Source: Acidiphilium sp.
GTDB taxonomy: Bacteria; Pseudomonadota; Alphaproteobacteria; Acetobacterales; Acetobacteraceae
Direction: 5' to 3'
DNA length: 64,000 bases
Assembly: GCA_028688905.1 (NCBI GenBank)
Contig: JAQTXH010000001.1
Location: 544,156 to 608,155, forward strand
Positions 9,869 to 18,613 of this stretch are shown here, in pieces; position 1 is the stretch's first letter; each line of letters opens with the position of its first letter. Made by a program: the position numbers and the translations under genes. Under the pieces are notes generated by a model. That model did not search any database. It was given only the letters and a program-made list of their open reading frames with translations, and had not been told where the DNA came from.

Positions 9869-10936
9869 TTAGTCTTTCACTTCACTGACGACAAGAATAT
9901 GGAAACTACCTGGCGCGAACACAGGTTTCGGATAATGGCGATCGCCCGACGGCGGCAGCATTTTCATGATATTCGCCACCGATAAATAGGCCGTTTGGGT
10001 GGCCTGATCGAATACCATGGTCCGCGCGCTTGGTGCGGTCGTAACGCGCTGCACGATTTTGTACCCCTGCGGCCCCTCCGCCCCGATCACCGTCAGCGTG
10101 CCATCGACGCTGGGGGCAAATGCCAGATTTTGCGACGGATCGAACCGCATGGCATCGCAGAACGCCGGGATCGGCAGTGTTGCCAACAATTTTCCGGTTG
10201 GTGCATCGACCACGTCGACCACGTGATTGCGGCACGACACAAATAACCGGCCCTGCGTCTGGTCGATCGCCAGACCAGTCGGTCCATGGCAGGTCGGCCC
10301 CACCGCGATCCTGCGGGTAATCCTCAGCGTATGCGTATTCACGACGGCAATCTGATCCGCCGAATTGAGGTTCAGATAGGCGAGGCCCTTGCCATCGACC
10401 ACGATGAACTCAGGGTCGGCGTGAAATGGAATTTGCCCGACAATTTTGCCGGTCCGTGCGGCGATCACGAACAAGGTCTGACTTTTTTCGTTGGGTACCA
10501 ACACCCGCTGACTTGCCGGATCATAGGCGATCGCATCCGGTCCTTCGCCGACGTCGATGACCGCCAATTTTTCGAGGGTCCGCAAATTAAACATCGTCAC
10601 GGTACCAGCAATTCCCGCCGTCGCGAAGCCGCGATCAAGCCTGGGTGCCAGCGCGATCCCATGGGCTCCCTCGACCGGGGCGATGGTGCCGATTTGTTTC
10701 GAGGTCGCGGTGTCGATCACGGCAACCCGGTCGCCCTCGGTTGCAAACAGCCGGTGGGTGCCCTGCTCAAGCGTAAGATAATCCCATTTTACCGGACCGG
10801 CGATCGGAATGCTGCGATCGAGCGCGAACTGCGGCGTGGCGGCGGTGGCGCGGCCAAAGACCAGAGATGCCAGGAGCAGAGGTGCCAGGAGCAGAGATGC
10901 CCGAGCGGCGAGCAGAATGCGGCGAACCCGGGTCAT
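9869..10936 (-). CDS. secreted YncE-like beta-propeller protein
   Basis: The protein has a signal-peptide-like N-terminus ('MTRVRRILLAARASLLLAP' followed by a hydrophobic run and 'ATAA'). Repeated blades follow, of the form 'VAVIDTATSKQIGTI', 'VTMFNLRTLEKLAVIDVG' and 'LFVIAARTGKIVGQI'. This repeat type is found in YncE/PQQ-like beta-propeller proteins of the periplasm. The start at 10936 was preferred over the longer frame to 10981 because it leads directly into the signal peptide. A micro-duplication encodes 'LLLAPLLLASL' in the signal region. The ligand or function is unknown. Confidence 0.75.
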   Translation of the reverse strand: MTRVRRILLAARASLLLAPLLLASLVFGRATAATPQFALDRSIPIAGPVKWDYLTLEQGTHRLFATEGDRVAVIDTATSKQIGTIAPVEGAHGIALAPRLDRGFATAGIAGTVTMFNLRTLEKLAVIDVGEGPDAIAYDPASQRVLVPNEKSQTLFVIAARTGKIVGQIPFHADPEFIVVDGKGLAYLNLNSADQIAVVNTHTLRITRRIAVGPTCHGPTGLAIDQTQGRLFVSCRNHVVDVVDAPTGKLLATLPIPAFCDAMRFDPSQNLAFAPSVDGTLTVIGAEGPQGYKIVQRVTTAPSARTMVFDQATQTAYLSVANIMKMLPPSGDRHYPKPVFAPGSFHILVVSEVKD

Positions 10937-11145
10937 TGATGATCTTTCATGCTGACGATGCCCGTGTCTTTGCGATGCCACACAGCGGGACGCAATCGGG
11001 AGCCTCCGGATTTCATCCGATTGTCATCGTTTGCCCGACGCCGCTCAAACATCGCGTTAGTTAACTCATCGGTAAATTACGCCAAATTTTCAATTTCGGT
11101 CATAAATAACCCATGAGTGAATTCAGTAAATCTCAATCAGAGGTT

Positions 11146-12018
11146 TCAGTCCGCCCCGATTTCAGTACTTTGGGCAGCCCGTTGCGCCAGCCGGAACGGC
11201 GCGGCGGGATAAACCCCTAGAATCCGGATTTCGCGCGAGAAGAAATCCAGCTCCTCCAGCGCCAGCCGGACGTCGCGCTGCTCGGGATGCCCGTCGATCT
11301 CGCAGAGAAACTGGGTCGCGGCGAACTGGCCGCCGACCATGTAGCTCTCCAGCCGCGTCATGTTGACGCCATTGGTGGCAAAGCCGCCGAGCGCCTTGAA
11401 CAGCGCGGCCGGCACGTTGCGGACCCGGAACACGAAACTGGTGATCAGATCAGCGGTACCCACCGGCGGCAGGTGGGGGGTTTTCGCCATCACATAGAAC
11501 CGGGTGGTATTATGCGCGGCATCCTCGACATTCGCGCGCAGGATATCCAGCCCATAAATCGCGGCGGCGAGCGAGGATGCGATCGCGGCACTTTCGGGAT
11601 CGTTCCACCGCGCGACCAACTCCGCCGACCCGGCGGTGTCGGCCTCGACCACGGTTTGCGCGCCCAGTTCGCGGATCAGCACGCGCACCTGACCCAGGGC
11701 GACCGCATGCGAATGGATTTTGCGGACCCCGGCCACCGGCGCGCCGGGCACCCCGAGCAGACAATGTTCGACCCGCTGGAAATGCTCGGCAATGATCGAT
11801 AATCCTGACTCCGGCAGCAACGTATGCATATCCGGCACCCGCCCGGACAGTGAATTTTCGGTCGGCAGCATCGCCAAGGCAGCGTCGCCCTCGCGCACCG
11901 CATCGATCGCGGCTTCGAACGTCTGGCACGGCAGAGTCGCCATGCCGGGAAACGCGGTGCGGCACGCGAGGTCGGAATAGGCACCGGGCACGCCCTGGAA
12001 AGCAATTTTTTCGGTCAT
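11146..12018 (-). CDS. pheA: prephenate dehydratase
   Basis: The enzyme converts prephenate to phenylpyruvate in phenylalanine synthesis. It is monofunctional, 290 residues, with no chorismate mutase domain. The catalytic domain starts 'MTEKIAFQGVPGAYSDLA' and contains 'LPTENSLSG' and 'HNTTRFYVM', the Thr-Arg-Phe active-site motif. A C-terminal ACT domain follows ('SFVFRVRNVPAALFKAL', 'LESYMVGG') and likely senses phenylalanine. Its ATG overlaps the kdsB stop (ATGA), so kdsB-pheA are translationally coupled, an arrangement familiar in alphaproteobacteria. Confidence 0.95.
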   Translation of the reverse strand: MTEKIAFQGVPGAYSDLACRTAFPGMATLPCQTFEAAIDAVREGDAALAMLPTENSLSGRVPDMHTLLPESGLSIIAEHFQRVEHCLLGVPGAPVAGVRKIHSHAVALGQVRVLIRELGAQTVVEADTAGSAELVARWNDPESAAIASSLAAAIYGLDILRANVEDAAHNTTRFYVMAKTPHLPPVGTADLITSFVFRVRNVPAALFKALGGFATNGVNMTRLESYMVGGQFAATQFLCEIDGHPEQRDVRLALEELDFFSREIRILGVYPAAPFRLAQRAAQSTEIGAD

Positions 12019-12746
12019 GACTGAGCAAATTCCTTGCGCGCACGTTCGAGATCCTCCGGGGTATCGACCCCGAAGGGTGCCAGCGCAATCCGCGCCGCGC
12101 CGATTCGCATTCCCAGTTCCAACGCGCGCAATTGTTCGAGTTTCTCGCGCAATTCGAGCGGCGAGGGCGGGGCGGCGACAAATCGCGCCAACGCCGCGCG
12201 CCGATAGGCATAGACCCCGACGTGATGCCACAACGGGCCGTCGCCCCAGGGGATGCAGCGGCGCGAAAAATACAGCGCCGGTGCCACCTCGCCATCGAAA
12301 CCGCACGCCACCTTCACCACCGACTCGGCCGTAGCCTCCGCCGCACTGGTAATCGGGGCCACCAGAGTCGCGATGTCGAACCATGGGTCGTCCAGCACGC
12401 CGAGCAAGCCGCCCAGCGTCGCCGGATCGAACCAGGGCAGGTCGCCTTGCAGATTGATCACGATATCGTGTCGGCCCTCCGGGTCGATCGCGGTCAGGGC
12501 GGCGAAAATCCGGTCCGAACCACTGGGCAGAGCGGGGTCGGTCAGCACCGCAAACCCACCCGCCGCCTGCACCGCTTCGGCAATCGCCACCTCGCCGCAG
12601 GCCACCACTACCGGCCCGATCGCCGCCGTTTCGGCCCGGCGCAGCACATGCACGATCATCGGTACCCCGCCGATCTCGGCCAGCGGTTTGCCGGGTAGCC
12701 GGGTCGAACCCAGCCGTGCCGGAATGATCACAATCGGCGATGAAAT
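12015..12746 (-). CDS. kdsB: 3-deoxy-manno-octulosonate cytidylyltransferase, possible ATT start
   Basis: KdsB activates Kdo as CMP-Kdo for lipopolysaccharide core assembly by WaaA, which lies at 18.6 kb. Motifs are 'IIPARLGSTRLPGKPL', 'PSGSDRIFAAL', 'INLQGDLPWFDP' and 'HHVGVYAYRR'. The first standard start in frame is GTG 12731, which has no ribosome site at normal distance. A perfect AGGAGG (complement of 12752-12757) sits 5 bases before an in-frame ATT at 12746, which would give 'MSSPIVIIPARL', the usual KdsB N-terminus. I therefore mark ATT as the likely start; GTG 12731 or a base error are alternatives. Confidence 0.9.
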   Translation of the reverse strand: MSSPIVIIPARLGSTRLPGKPLAEIGGVPMIVHVLRRAETAAIGPVVVACGEVAIAEAVQAAGGFAVLTDPALPSGSDRIFAALTAIDPEGRHDIVINLQGDLPWFDPATLGGLLGVLDDPWFDIATLVAPITSAAEATAESVVKVACGFDGEVAPALYFSRRCIPWGDGPLWHHVGVYAYRRAALARFVAAPPSPLELREKLEQLRALELGMRIGAARIALAPFGVDTPEDLERARKEFAQS

Positions 12747-12838
12747 GGCAACCTCCTAGCACGCAGTAATGTTACCGCTTGTCGCGCTTTCCTAAATGGT
12801 TATACATCCCCCGGTAAAGCTCTGGAGGATGCGCTCGC

Positions 12839-13831
12839 ATGAACACGCCCACCCCACATGCCACGGAACCCGGCAAGAAGCACCGTGACCCGTTGTTGTT
12901 GAACAAAATCGCTGGCGGGATTTTGTCGGCTGGGCTGGTCGCCTGGATCGTGATCCAGGCACCGGGCATCCTGTCGGGCAAGGACGCGGCGGAACACAAG
13001 GCCGAGATGGCCAAAATGGCAGCGGCGTCCGCACCGGCCACCGGCGGCATTCCCTCGATCGACCCGCTGATCATCAAGGGCGACGTCGAAAAGGGCGAAC
13101 ACTTCGTCGCCCAACAATGCGCCGCCTGTCACACCTTGACCAAAGGCGGGGCCAATGGGGTCGGGCCCAATCTTTACGGTGTGATGAACGCCAAAATGTT
13201 CGCTAAGCCCGGCTTTGATTTCTCCTCAGCGGTGAAGGCAAAGGCATCCGGGGTCTGGACCTACCAGAAAATGAACGAATGGCTCGACGACCCGCAGACC
13301 TTCGCTCCCGGCACGCATATGCCCTACGCCGGCATCAAGAACGACGCGGTGCGCGCCGATACCATCGCCTATCTGCGGACATTGTCATCCACCCCGATCC
13401 CGCTGCCCACACCCGGTGAGGGTGCCGCGGCCACCCCTGCGGCGGCTACCGCAGGCCTGAATAGCGACGCGCCCTCGATCAAGGCGCTGTACGCCAGCGC
13501 GGTGGTGACCAAGGGCCAAAGCTTCTTCGAACAGCAGTGCTCCGCGTGCCACACCGTCACCAAAGGGGGGGCCAACGGCGTTGGGCCGAACCTGTACGGT
13601 GTAGTGGGCGGCCCGATGTTCAGCGCACCCGGCTATTCCTTCACCGACGCGGTCAAAAAAGCCGCCGAAGGCAAATGGACGCCGCATGAGCTGAACGAGT
13701 GGCTGGATGATCCGATGAAGGCGGTTCCCGGCACCAGGATGGCGTATCCCGGCATCAAGAACAACCAGGTGCGCGCCGACGTCATCGATTATCTGAACAG
13801 CCAATCGGCCAGCCCCGTCAAACTGCCGTGA
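12839..13831 (+). CDS. membrane-anchored diheme cytochrome c (tandem class I domains)
   Basis: The 330-residue protein has an uncleaved N-terminal anchor around residues 24-42 ('IAGGILSAGLVAWIVIQAP'). Two class I cytochrome c domains follow. Heme motifs are C94-A-A-C97-H98 and C234-S-A-C237-H238, with likely axial Met161 ('PGTHMPYAG') and Met301 ('PGTRMAYPG'). The domains share long identical stretches such as 'TKGGANGVGPNLYGV', so the gene arose by internal duplication of a CycM-like cytochrome. It probably shuttles electrons between the bc1 complex or a dehydrogenase and a terminal oxidase. It is divergent from kdsB-pheA. Confidence 0.92.
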   Translation: MNTPTPHATEPGKKHRDPLLLNKIAGGILSAGLVAWIVIQAPGILSGKDAAEHKAEMAKMAAASAPATGGIPSIDPLIIKGDVEKGEHFVAQQCAACHTLTKGGANGVGPNLYGVMNAKMFAKPGFDFSSAVKAKASGVWTYQKMNEWLDDPQTFAPGTHMPYAGIKNDAVRADTIAYLRTLSSTPIPLPTPGEGAAATPAAATAGLNSDAPSIKALYASAVVTKGQSFFEQQCSACHTVTKGGANGVGPNLYGVVGGPMFSAPGYSFTDAVKKAAEGKWTPHELNEWLDDPMKAVPGTRMAYPGIKNNQVRADVIDYLNSQSASPVKLP

Positions 13832-14631
13832 CCTTCGATGCCGTCGCCGTGGCCACTGCGGCGGCGGATGCGGCGGGTGGAGTGATCCATCGGTATTTCC
13901 GCGCCACCCTCGGCGTGGAAACCAAGGGCGACGACAGCCCGGTAACCCTGGCCGACCAAGGTGCCGAAGCCGCGATCCGCGCCATACTGCACGCCCATTG
14001 CCCGGACCACGCGATCATCGGCGAAGAAATGGGCGGCACCGCGACCGGTCGCTACACCTGGATGATCGACCCGATCGACGGGACCCGCGCCTTCATCACC
14101 GGCCGCCCGATCTTCGCCACCCTGATCGCCCTGCTCGACGACGGCGTACCGATCCTCGGCCTGATCGATCAGCCGATCACCGGCGAACGCTGGCTCGCCC
14201 ACAACAACGCACTCCACTTCACCGGCCCCCACGGCACCCCCGGCACAAGGCGGATCGGTACCATCGCCGACGCGGAACTCTCCTGCACCTCGCCCGAAAT
14301 GTTCAGCCCCGCCCAGCACGCGAACTTCCAGACCCTCGCCGCCGCCTGCCGCCGCGTCACCTACGGCGGCGACGCCTACGCCTACGGTCTCCTCGCCCTC
14401 GGCCAGATCGACATCATCGCCGAAGCCGACCTGAAGCCCTGGGACTGGGCCGCCCTAGTCCCGGTGATCGAAGCCGCCGGGGGATCGGTCACCGACTGGC
14501 ACGGCGCTAAACTCACACTTGAGAGTGATGGTACGGTGTTGGCGCTGGGCGATCCCCGGCACCGCGACGCTGCGGTGAGCGCCTTGAGCCGCCGCTCTCC
14601 GCCCGACCCTATCGGTATAACGCACCCATGA
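13828..14631 (+). CDS. hisN: inositol monophosphatase family, probable histidinol-phosphatase
   Basis: This 267-residue protein carries the IMPase metal signatures 'GEEMGG', 'WMIDPIDGTRAFITG' and 'DLKPWDWAALVPVIEAAGG'. The form 'IDPIDGTRAFITGRP' is typical of the HisN branch, which dephosphorylates histidinol phosphate in histidine synthesis. Substrate choice is inferred from that resemblance; inositol or 3'-phosphoadenosine phosphates remain possible. The GTG start at 13828 overlaps the stop of the cytochrome gene. Confidence 0.8.
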   Translation: MTFDAVAVATAAADAAGGVIHRYFRATLGVETKGDDSPVTLADQGAEAAIRAILHAHCPDHAIIGEEMGGTATGRYTWMIDPIDGTRAFITGRPIFATLIALLDDGVPILGLIDQPITGERWLAHNNALHFTGPHGTPGTRRIGTIADAELSCTSPEMFSPAQHANFQTLAAACRRVTYGGDAYAYGLLALGQIDIIAEADLKPWDWAALVPVIEAAGGSVTDWHGAKLTLESDGTVLALGDPRHRDAAVSALSRRSPPDPIGITHP

Positions 14632-15074
14632 CCCGCGCCATCATCCACCTGACCATCGAAACCCCCGATCTGGCTCCCTGGCTCGCCGCCGCCGAACCCC
14701 TGCACCGCATGCTCCGCCCGCAAATGGCGGCGGGGTATGACGCCATCATCCGCCGCATCCTCGCCGAAGGGGCCGAACTGGCCTTGGTGCATCAAGCCGG
14801 TTCGGTGCGCGCACTCGCCCTGTTCCGCGCCTTCCACAACACCTGGAACGGTTACCGCTTCTACATCGACGATCTGGTGACCGACGAATCCCACCGCAGC
14901 GCCGGCCACGGTGCCTACTTGCTGCACTGGTGCGAGGATCTGGCGCGGTCCAAGGGCTGTACCGGCTTCACCCTGGAATCTGGCGTCCAACGCGACCGCG
15001 CGCACCGTTTCTATTTCCGCGAGGGGATGTCGATTGCCGCGTTCGGTTTCAGCAAATCGATCGCCCGCGGCTGA
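14628..15074 (+). CDS. GNAT family N-acetyltransferase
   Basis: The 148-residue protein matches the GNAT acetyl-CoA-dependent fold. The core strand and pyrophosphate loop appear as 'FYIDDLVTDESHRSAGHGAYLLHWCEDLARSKG', whose R/Q-x-x-G-x-G/A pattern is represented by 'HRSAGHGA'. 'LESGVQRDRAHRFYFREGM' is the usual C-terminal motif B region. The substrate is unknown. The ATG overlaps the hisN stop, so cytochrome c, hisN and this gene form a tight run. Confidence 0.8.
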   Translation: MTRAIIHLTIETPDLAPWLAAAEPLHRMLRPQMAAGYDAIIRRILAEGAELALVHQAGSVRALALFRAFHNTWNGYRFYIDDLVTDESHRSAGHGAYLLHWCEDLARSKGCTGFTLESGVQRDRAHRFYFREGMSIAAFGFSKSIARG

Positions 15075-15108
15075 TTCGCGATCACTGCGATTTTGTGGCG
15101 GCGGCTCA

Positions 15109-16518
15109 TCAGAACTCCTCGTCCGCGACGTAGCTGCCGATTTTATTTACCAGGTCGGGATCACGCCGCTCCAGAATTACGCCATAGATGACCGAAATGA
15201 TCAGCACCGCCAGCGCCACCCACGGGAACAGGTTATACGGTGCCGGCTGCCCCGGTTCCACCAGACCCCACAGCGGAAACAGCATCAGCACCGTGCCCAC
15301 AATCGGGATGATCGCGTGTTTCAGCGGATTGAACTCATCGCGATGATACCGAAGCATATAGACCGGCAGCGCCAGATTGGTGGTCAGATAGGTGATGATC
15401 ACCGGAATCGTCCCCAGTGATCCAGTCTCGCCGAACAGATCGACCGGTTTGGAATTCCAGCCGAACACGATCACGATGGCAAACGCCACCAACACAAAAC
15501 TCCACATCGCGACGAACGGGGTACGATGCCGCGGATGGATTTTGCCGAAAAACCGCGGCAGCAGCCCTTCACGACCCGAACTGAACAAAATCCGCGCCTG
15601 GCTGTTGGTCAGGCCGAGCAGCGAGGAAAAAATGCTGGTCATGCCGGCAAGGTACGCGATGATCAGAAACGCCGCCGCCGAGGCCTTGAACGCATCGACG
15701 AACGGAATATCGGATTTGCCGATCGCCACGGCATTGTTGTGGAACGCGATTTCCGTCGCATAAGCCAGGAACATGTACAAAATGCCGATCGACAGCGTGC
15801 CGATGATCAGGGCGCGCGGGATGTTGCGCCGCGCGTCGCGGGTTTCCTCGGCCAGCGTCGCGGAGTTTTCCCAACCGATGAACAGATAGATCGCGATCGG
15901 AAAGCCTAACCCGATGCCTTTCAACCCGCCCGACAAATGGCTCCATTCGAACGGTGCCAGCGTCAGGCTGGAGCGGTTGACGAACAACATCACCAGAGCG
16001 CCGACCAGCAGGAGCACCAGTTCGAAGTAGAAGAACACTGCCGCCCAGGTGGTCGAAAGCGCCACGCCGCGCGAGACCAGCAAGCCAACAATGCCGGTCG
16101 CGATCAGACTCAACAACTGCCAGGGAATATCGATCCCGAGGAATAATTTCAGCGTGTCATGCGCCCATCCCCCCGAAATCACCACCACCGACGAGGCCGC
16201 GACCAGATAGCCAAACACCACGAACACCGAAGCCGCCGCCCCTGCGATCGGTCCGAATGCCATGCCGATGAAGGTAACAAACGACCCGGTCGAAGGCCGA
16301 TATTTGGAAAACTCCGCCAAAGTGTTGGTCAAAAACAGAATGACCACCATCGCGACCAGAATGGTCAAAGGCGCGGCAACCCCAGCACCGCTGACGATCA
16401 GCCCGAACCCGAAAAAGAAACTCATCGCGGGGGCAATGTTGGCAAGCGTCGAAGCGACGATCTGCGGCAGTCCCAGCGCGTCGCGCTTCAAACGGTGATG
16501 CGATTTTATGATGCTCAT
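15109..16518 (-). CDS. APC family amino acid permease
   Basis: This is a 469-residue inner-membrane transporter with about 12 hydrophobic segments. The N-terminal block 'GLPQIVASTLANIAPAMSF' and 'FIGWENSATLAEETRDARRNIPRAL' are characteristic of amino acid-polyamine-organocation permeases. Substrate specificity cannot be read from the sequence. It stands alone, convergent with the GNAT gene, and its upstream spacer contains an A/T-rich palindromic element. Confidence 0.88.
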   Translation of the reverse strand: MSIIKSHHRLKRDALGLPQIVASTLANIAPAMSFFFGFGLIVSGAGVAAPLTILVAMVVILFLTNTLAEFSKYRPSTGSFVTFIGMAFGPIAGAAASVFVVFGYLVAASSVVVISGGWAHDTLKLFLGIDIPWQLLSLIATGIVGLLVSRGVALSTTWAAVFFYFELVLLLVGALVMLFVNRSSLTLAPFEWSHLSGGLKGIGLGFPIAIYLFIGWENSATLAEETRDARRNIPRALIIGTLSIGILYMFLAYATEIAFHNNAVAIGKSDIPFVDAFKASAAAFLIIAYLAGMTSIFSSLLGLTNSQARILFSSGREGLLPRFFGKIHPRHRTPFVAMWSFVLVAFAIVIVFGWNSKPVDLFGETGSLGTIPVIITYLTTNLALPVYMLRYHRDEFNPLKHAIIPIVGTVLMLFPLWGLVEPGQPAPYNLFPWVALAVLIISVIYGVILERRDPDLVNKIGSYVADEEF

Positions 16519-16644
16519 GACGGTCCCCCGTTGTTATTGTTCGGAAACTCTAATCCATGCTTGGCGATTGCGCCAATCGCTTCGGCCATCGCCCGATGCC
16601 ATGGGAGAAGAAAGGCGGAGGCAAGTCGAAAAGCAAGGTCTCAT

Positions 16645-16775
16645 TTTTTGTGAACAAAAAAGAAGCAAAAAAACTTTGATTCCTTTTGGGTCTGTGCCTC
16701 TGACACCGCCCGTGCCCCAATTTAAAAAAGTTTTTTGTTTCTTTTTTTCAAAAAAGAAAGACTTTCCTTACTTCC
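16645..16775. repeat. inverted pair of A/T-rich hairpin elements
   Basis: The block 'AGAAGCAAAAAAACTTT' near 16660-16676 and the block 'AAAGTTTTTTGTTTCT' near 16727-16742 are near-perfect inverted copies about 50 bases apart. The right copy continues as 'TTTTTCAAAAAAGAAAGAC', itself a hairpin. Comparable A/T hairpins occur at 27.22 and 30.20 kb. I recall this sequence type as a recurrent intergenic feature of Acetobacteraceae. It encodes the odd basic tail of LpxL and probably ends its transcript. Confidence 0.6.
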
Positions 16776-17666
16776 ACCCGTCCCACCCGCCTTCGGCCAG
16801 CGCCGGTGCAACCAAAGCCATTGCCCCGGCTTTGCCCGCACCCAGCGCTCGATCGTCTGGTTCATCCACAATGTGGTCGCGGCAATATCGGCGGTCTTGT
16901 CGTCGCTGGCCTGCGCGTAGGCGACCGGCTCGATGATCACTCGCAACCGCGCCGGCCCGACCCGTTCGACATGCACCGGCAAAATCGGGCAGCGGAATTT
17001 GCGCGCGAACACCGCGAGCGCCGGTGCGGTCATCGCCTCGATCCCGAACAGCGGCACCGCGATGCCGTCGTTGAGTTTCTGATCGACCAGCATGCACAGC
17101 ATTCCGCCCCGCGCCAGATGAGCATAGGCCCCGCGCGCGCCTTTGGCACCCTTGGCGAACATGATCACGGGTTCGCCCATCGCTGCCTCGCGCAAACCGA
17201 TGATCAAGCGATCGACCGCCGGATTGGCGGCGGCGCGATAGAAAAACGCGAAGCGCAACCCGAGTGTGCGCAACGCCGCCGGCAGAATTTCCCAGTTGCC
17301 GCAATGGGCGGTGAGCAGAATCGCAGGCCCTCCGGCGGCGGCAAGCGCGCGCGCGTGCTCGGCCCCGCTGAACTCATAGCCGGGGCCGCTGGCGGTTTCG
17401 CGCAGGCCGCCGAGATGCGGAAATTCCCCGGTGTTGCGCGCGAGCGTGTCCCACACCTGGGCGATGATCGCCCGCCGCGCGGCGGCATCGCGTTCCGGCA
17501 GCGCCGCGCGCAGATTGGCCTCAGCCACGCGCGAGGTCGGGATCAGCGGGCCGAGCATGCGCCCGATCGCCCCGCCAAGGTCGCTCGCGCGCGCCGGGCC
17601 GAGCGCGCGAAACACTACCAGGAACCCGCGCGCGGCGGCGTATTCGAGTTTTTGCAGGAAGGTCAT
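16722..17666 (-). CDS. lpxL: LpxL/HtrB-type lipid A acyltransferase
   Basis: This 314-residue late acyltransferase adds a secondary acyl chain to Kdo2-lipid IVA, or acts on a related lipid. The HX4(D/E) catalytic motif is 'HCGNWE', with 'FYRAAANPAVDRLI' and the closing 'QWLWLHRRWPK' typical of the family. After that motif there is an atypical tail ending in Lys/Phe-rich residues encoded by the A/T-rich intergenic hairpin element. The ATG overlaps the lpxK stop. Which acyl position it fills is unknown. Confidence 0.85.
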   Translation of the reverse strand: MTFLQKLEYAAARGFLVVFRALGPARASDLGGAIGRMLGPLIPTSRVAEANLRAALPERDAAARRAIIAQVWDTLARNTGEFPHLGGLRETASGPGYEFSGAEHARALAAAGGPAILLTAHCGNWEILPAALRTLGLRFAFFYRAAANPAVDRLIIGLREAAMGEPVIMFAKGAKGARGAYAHLARGGMLCMLVDQKLNDGIAVPLFGIEAMTAPALAVFARKFRCPILPVHVERVGPARLRVIIEPVAYAQASDDKTADIAATTLWMNQTIERWVRAKPGQWLWLHRRWPKAGGTGGSKESLSFLKKRNKKLF

Positions 17667-18613
17667 GGCAACAACCGATCGAGTGCCACCGCGTCTTCGA
17701 ACCCGAGATCGACGCCGATAATCGCGCAGCGCAGCGTAAACGTCGCGGACAGTTTGACCGCATCTTTCTCGGTGGTCGCCAGAATCGCCCGCGCCTGATC
17801 GGCCATCGCGGATAATCGCGCCTCGTCGCGCGGCGTGTACCGATAATGATCGGGGAACGATCTTGTCCCGGCTAGTTCGGCCCCAAGGCCGCGCAGACTG
17901 GCGAAAAACTTTTCCGGCCGCCCGATGCCGGCGAAACCAACCACGCGCTTGCCGGCAAGTTCGACCGGGCTGGACGCGATCAGCCGGGCGGTCAGCACCG
18001 GCAGCGCCCCCGGCAGCGACGCAAGCGCGCCGTGCCGGTCTGCCCCGATCAGCACACCGGCGGCACAGCGCGCGGCGGCAGCGGCGACCGGTTCGCGCAG
18101 CGGTCCGGCGGGCAGGGTTCGAAAATTGCCGAACCCGGCCCCGCCGTCGATCGTGAGCAGCGAAACTGTCTTGCGCAGCCCGGAATTCTGCAAACCGTCG
18201 TCCATCACGATCACCGAAGCCCCCGATGCCACGGCAAGCCTTGCCCCGGCGGCGCGGTCGGACGCGACGATGGTGGGGGCCGATGCCGCGAGAAGCAGGG
18301 CCTCATCGCCGACCTCTCGCGCGCCGTGGATCGCCGGATCGACCAGCACCGGGCCACGCAACCGCCCGCCATGGCCCCGGGTGAGGGCGTAGGGTGCCGC
18401 TCCGCGCGCGCGGTACCGCGCCAGGATATGCCGCGCCAGAACGGTTTTCCCCGACCCGCCGACGCTGGCGTTGCCGACGCAAACCACCGCGACGCCGCAA
18501 TCATACGCCGCACGCGTCATCCGCCGCGCGGTGATCGCCGCCGTGACCGCGCTGAGCGGGGCGAGGCTGCGCGCCAGCATCCCATCGTGCTGCCAGAATT
18601 GCGGCGCGCGCAT
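17663..18613 (-). CDS. lpxK: tetraacyldisaccharide 4'-kinase
   Basis: LpxK phosphorylates the 4' position of the lipid A disaccharide at the inner membrane. The Walker A region 'CVGNASVGGSGKTVLARHI' and 'VVIMDDGLQN'-type Walker B ('VIVMDDGLQNSGL') are present, with 'VVGFAGIGRPEKFF' and 'TEKDAVKL' near the C-terminus. The start at 18613 overlaps the waaA stop (TGATG) and gives 316 residues, the usual size. It is part of the block DUF374-waaA-lpxK-lpxL. Confidence 0.94.
   Translation of the reverse strand: MRAPQFWQHDGMLARSLAPLSAVTAAITARRMTRAAYDCGVAVVCVGNASVGGSGKTVLARHILARYRARGAAPYALTRGHGGRLRGPVLVDPAIHGAREVGDEALLLAASAPTIVASDRAAGARLAVASGASVIVMDDGLQNSGLRKTVSLLTIDGGAGFGNFRTLPAGPLREPVAAAAARCAAGVLIGADRHGALASLPGALPVLTARLIASSPVELAGKRVVGFAGIGRPEKFFASLRGLGAELAGTRSFPDHYRYTPRDEARLSAMADQARAILATTEKDAVKLSATFTLRCAIIGVDLGFEDAVALDRLLP

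Noticed and set aside
12019-12762. fused upstream part of the pheA frame (to 12762)
   Set aside because: It is an out-of-frame reading of kdsB; pheA starts at 12018 with an ATGA overlap.
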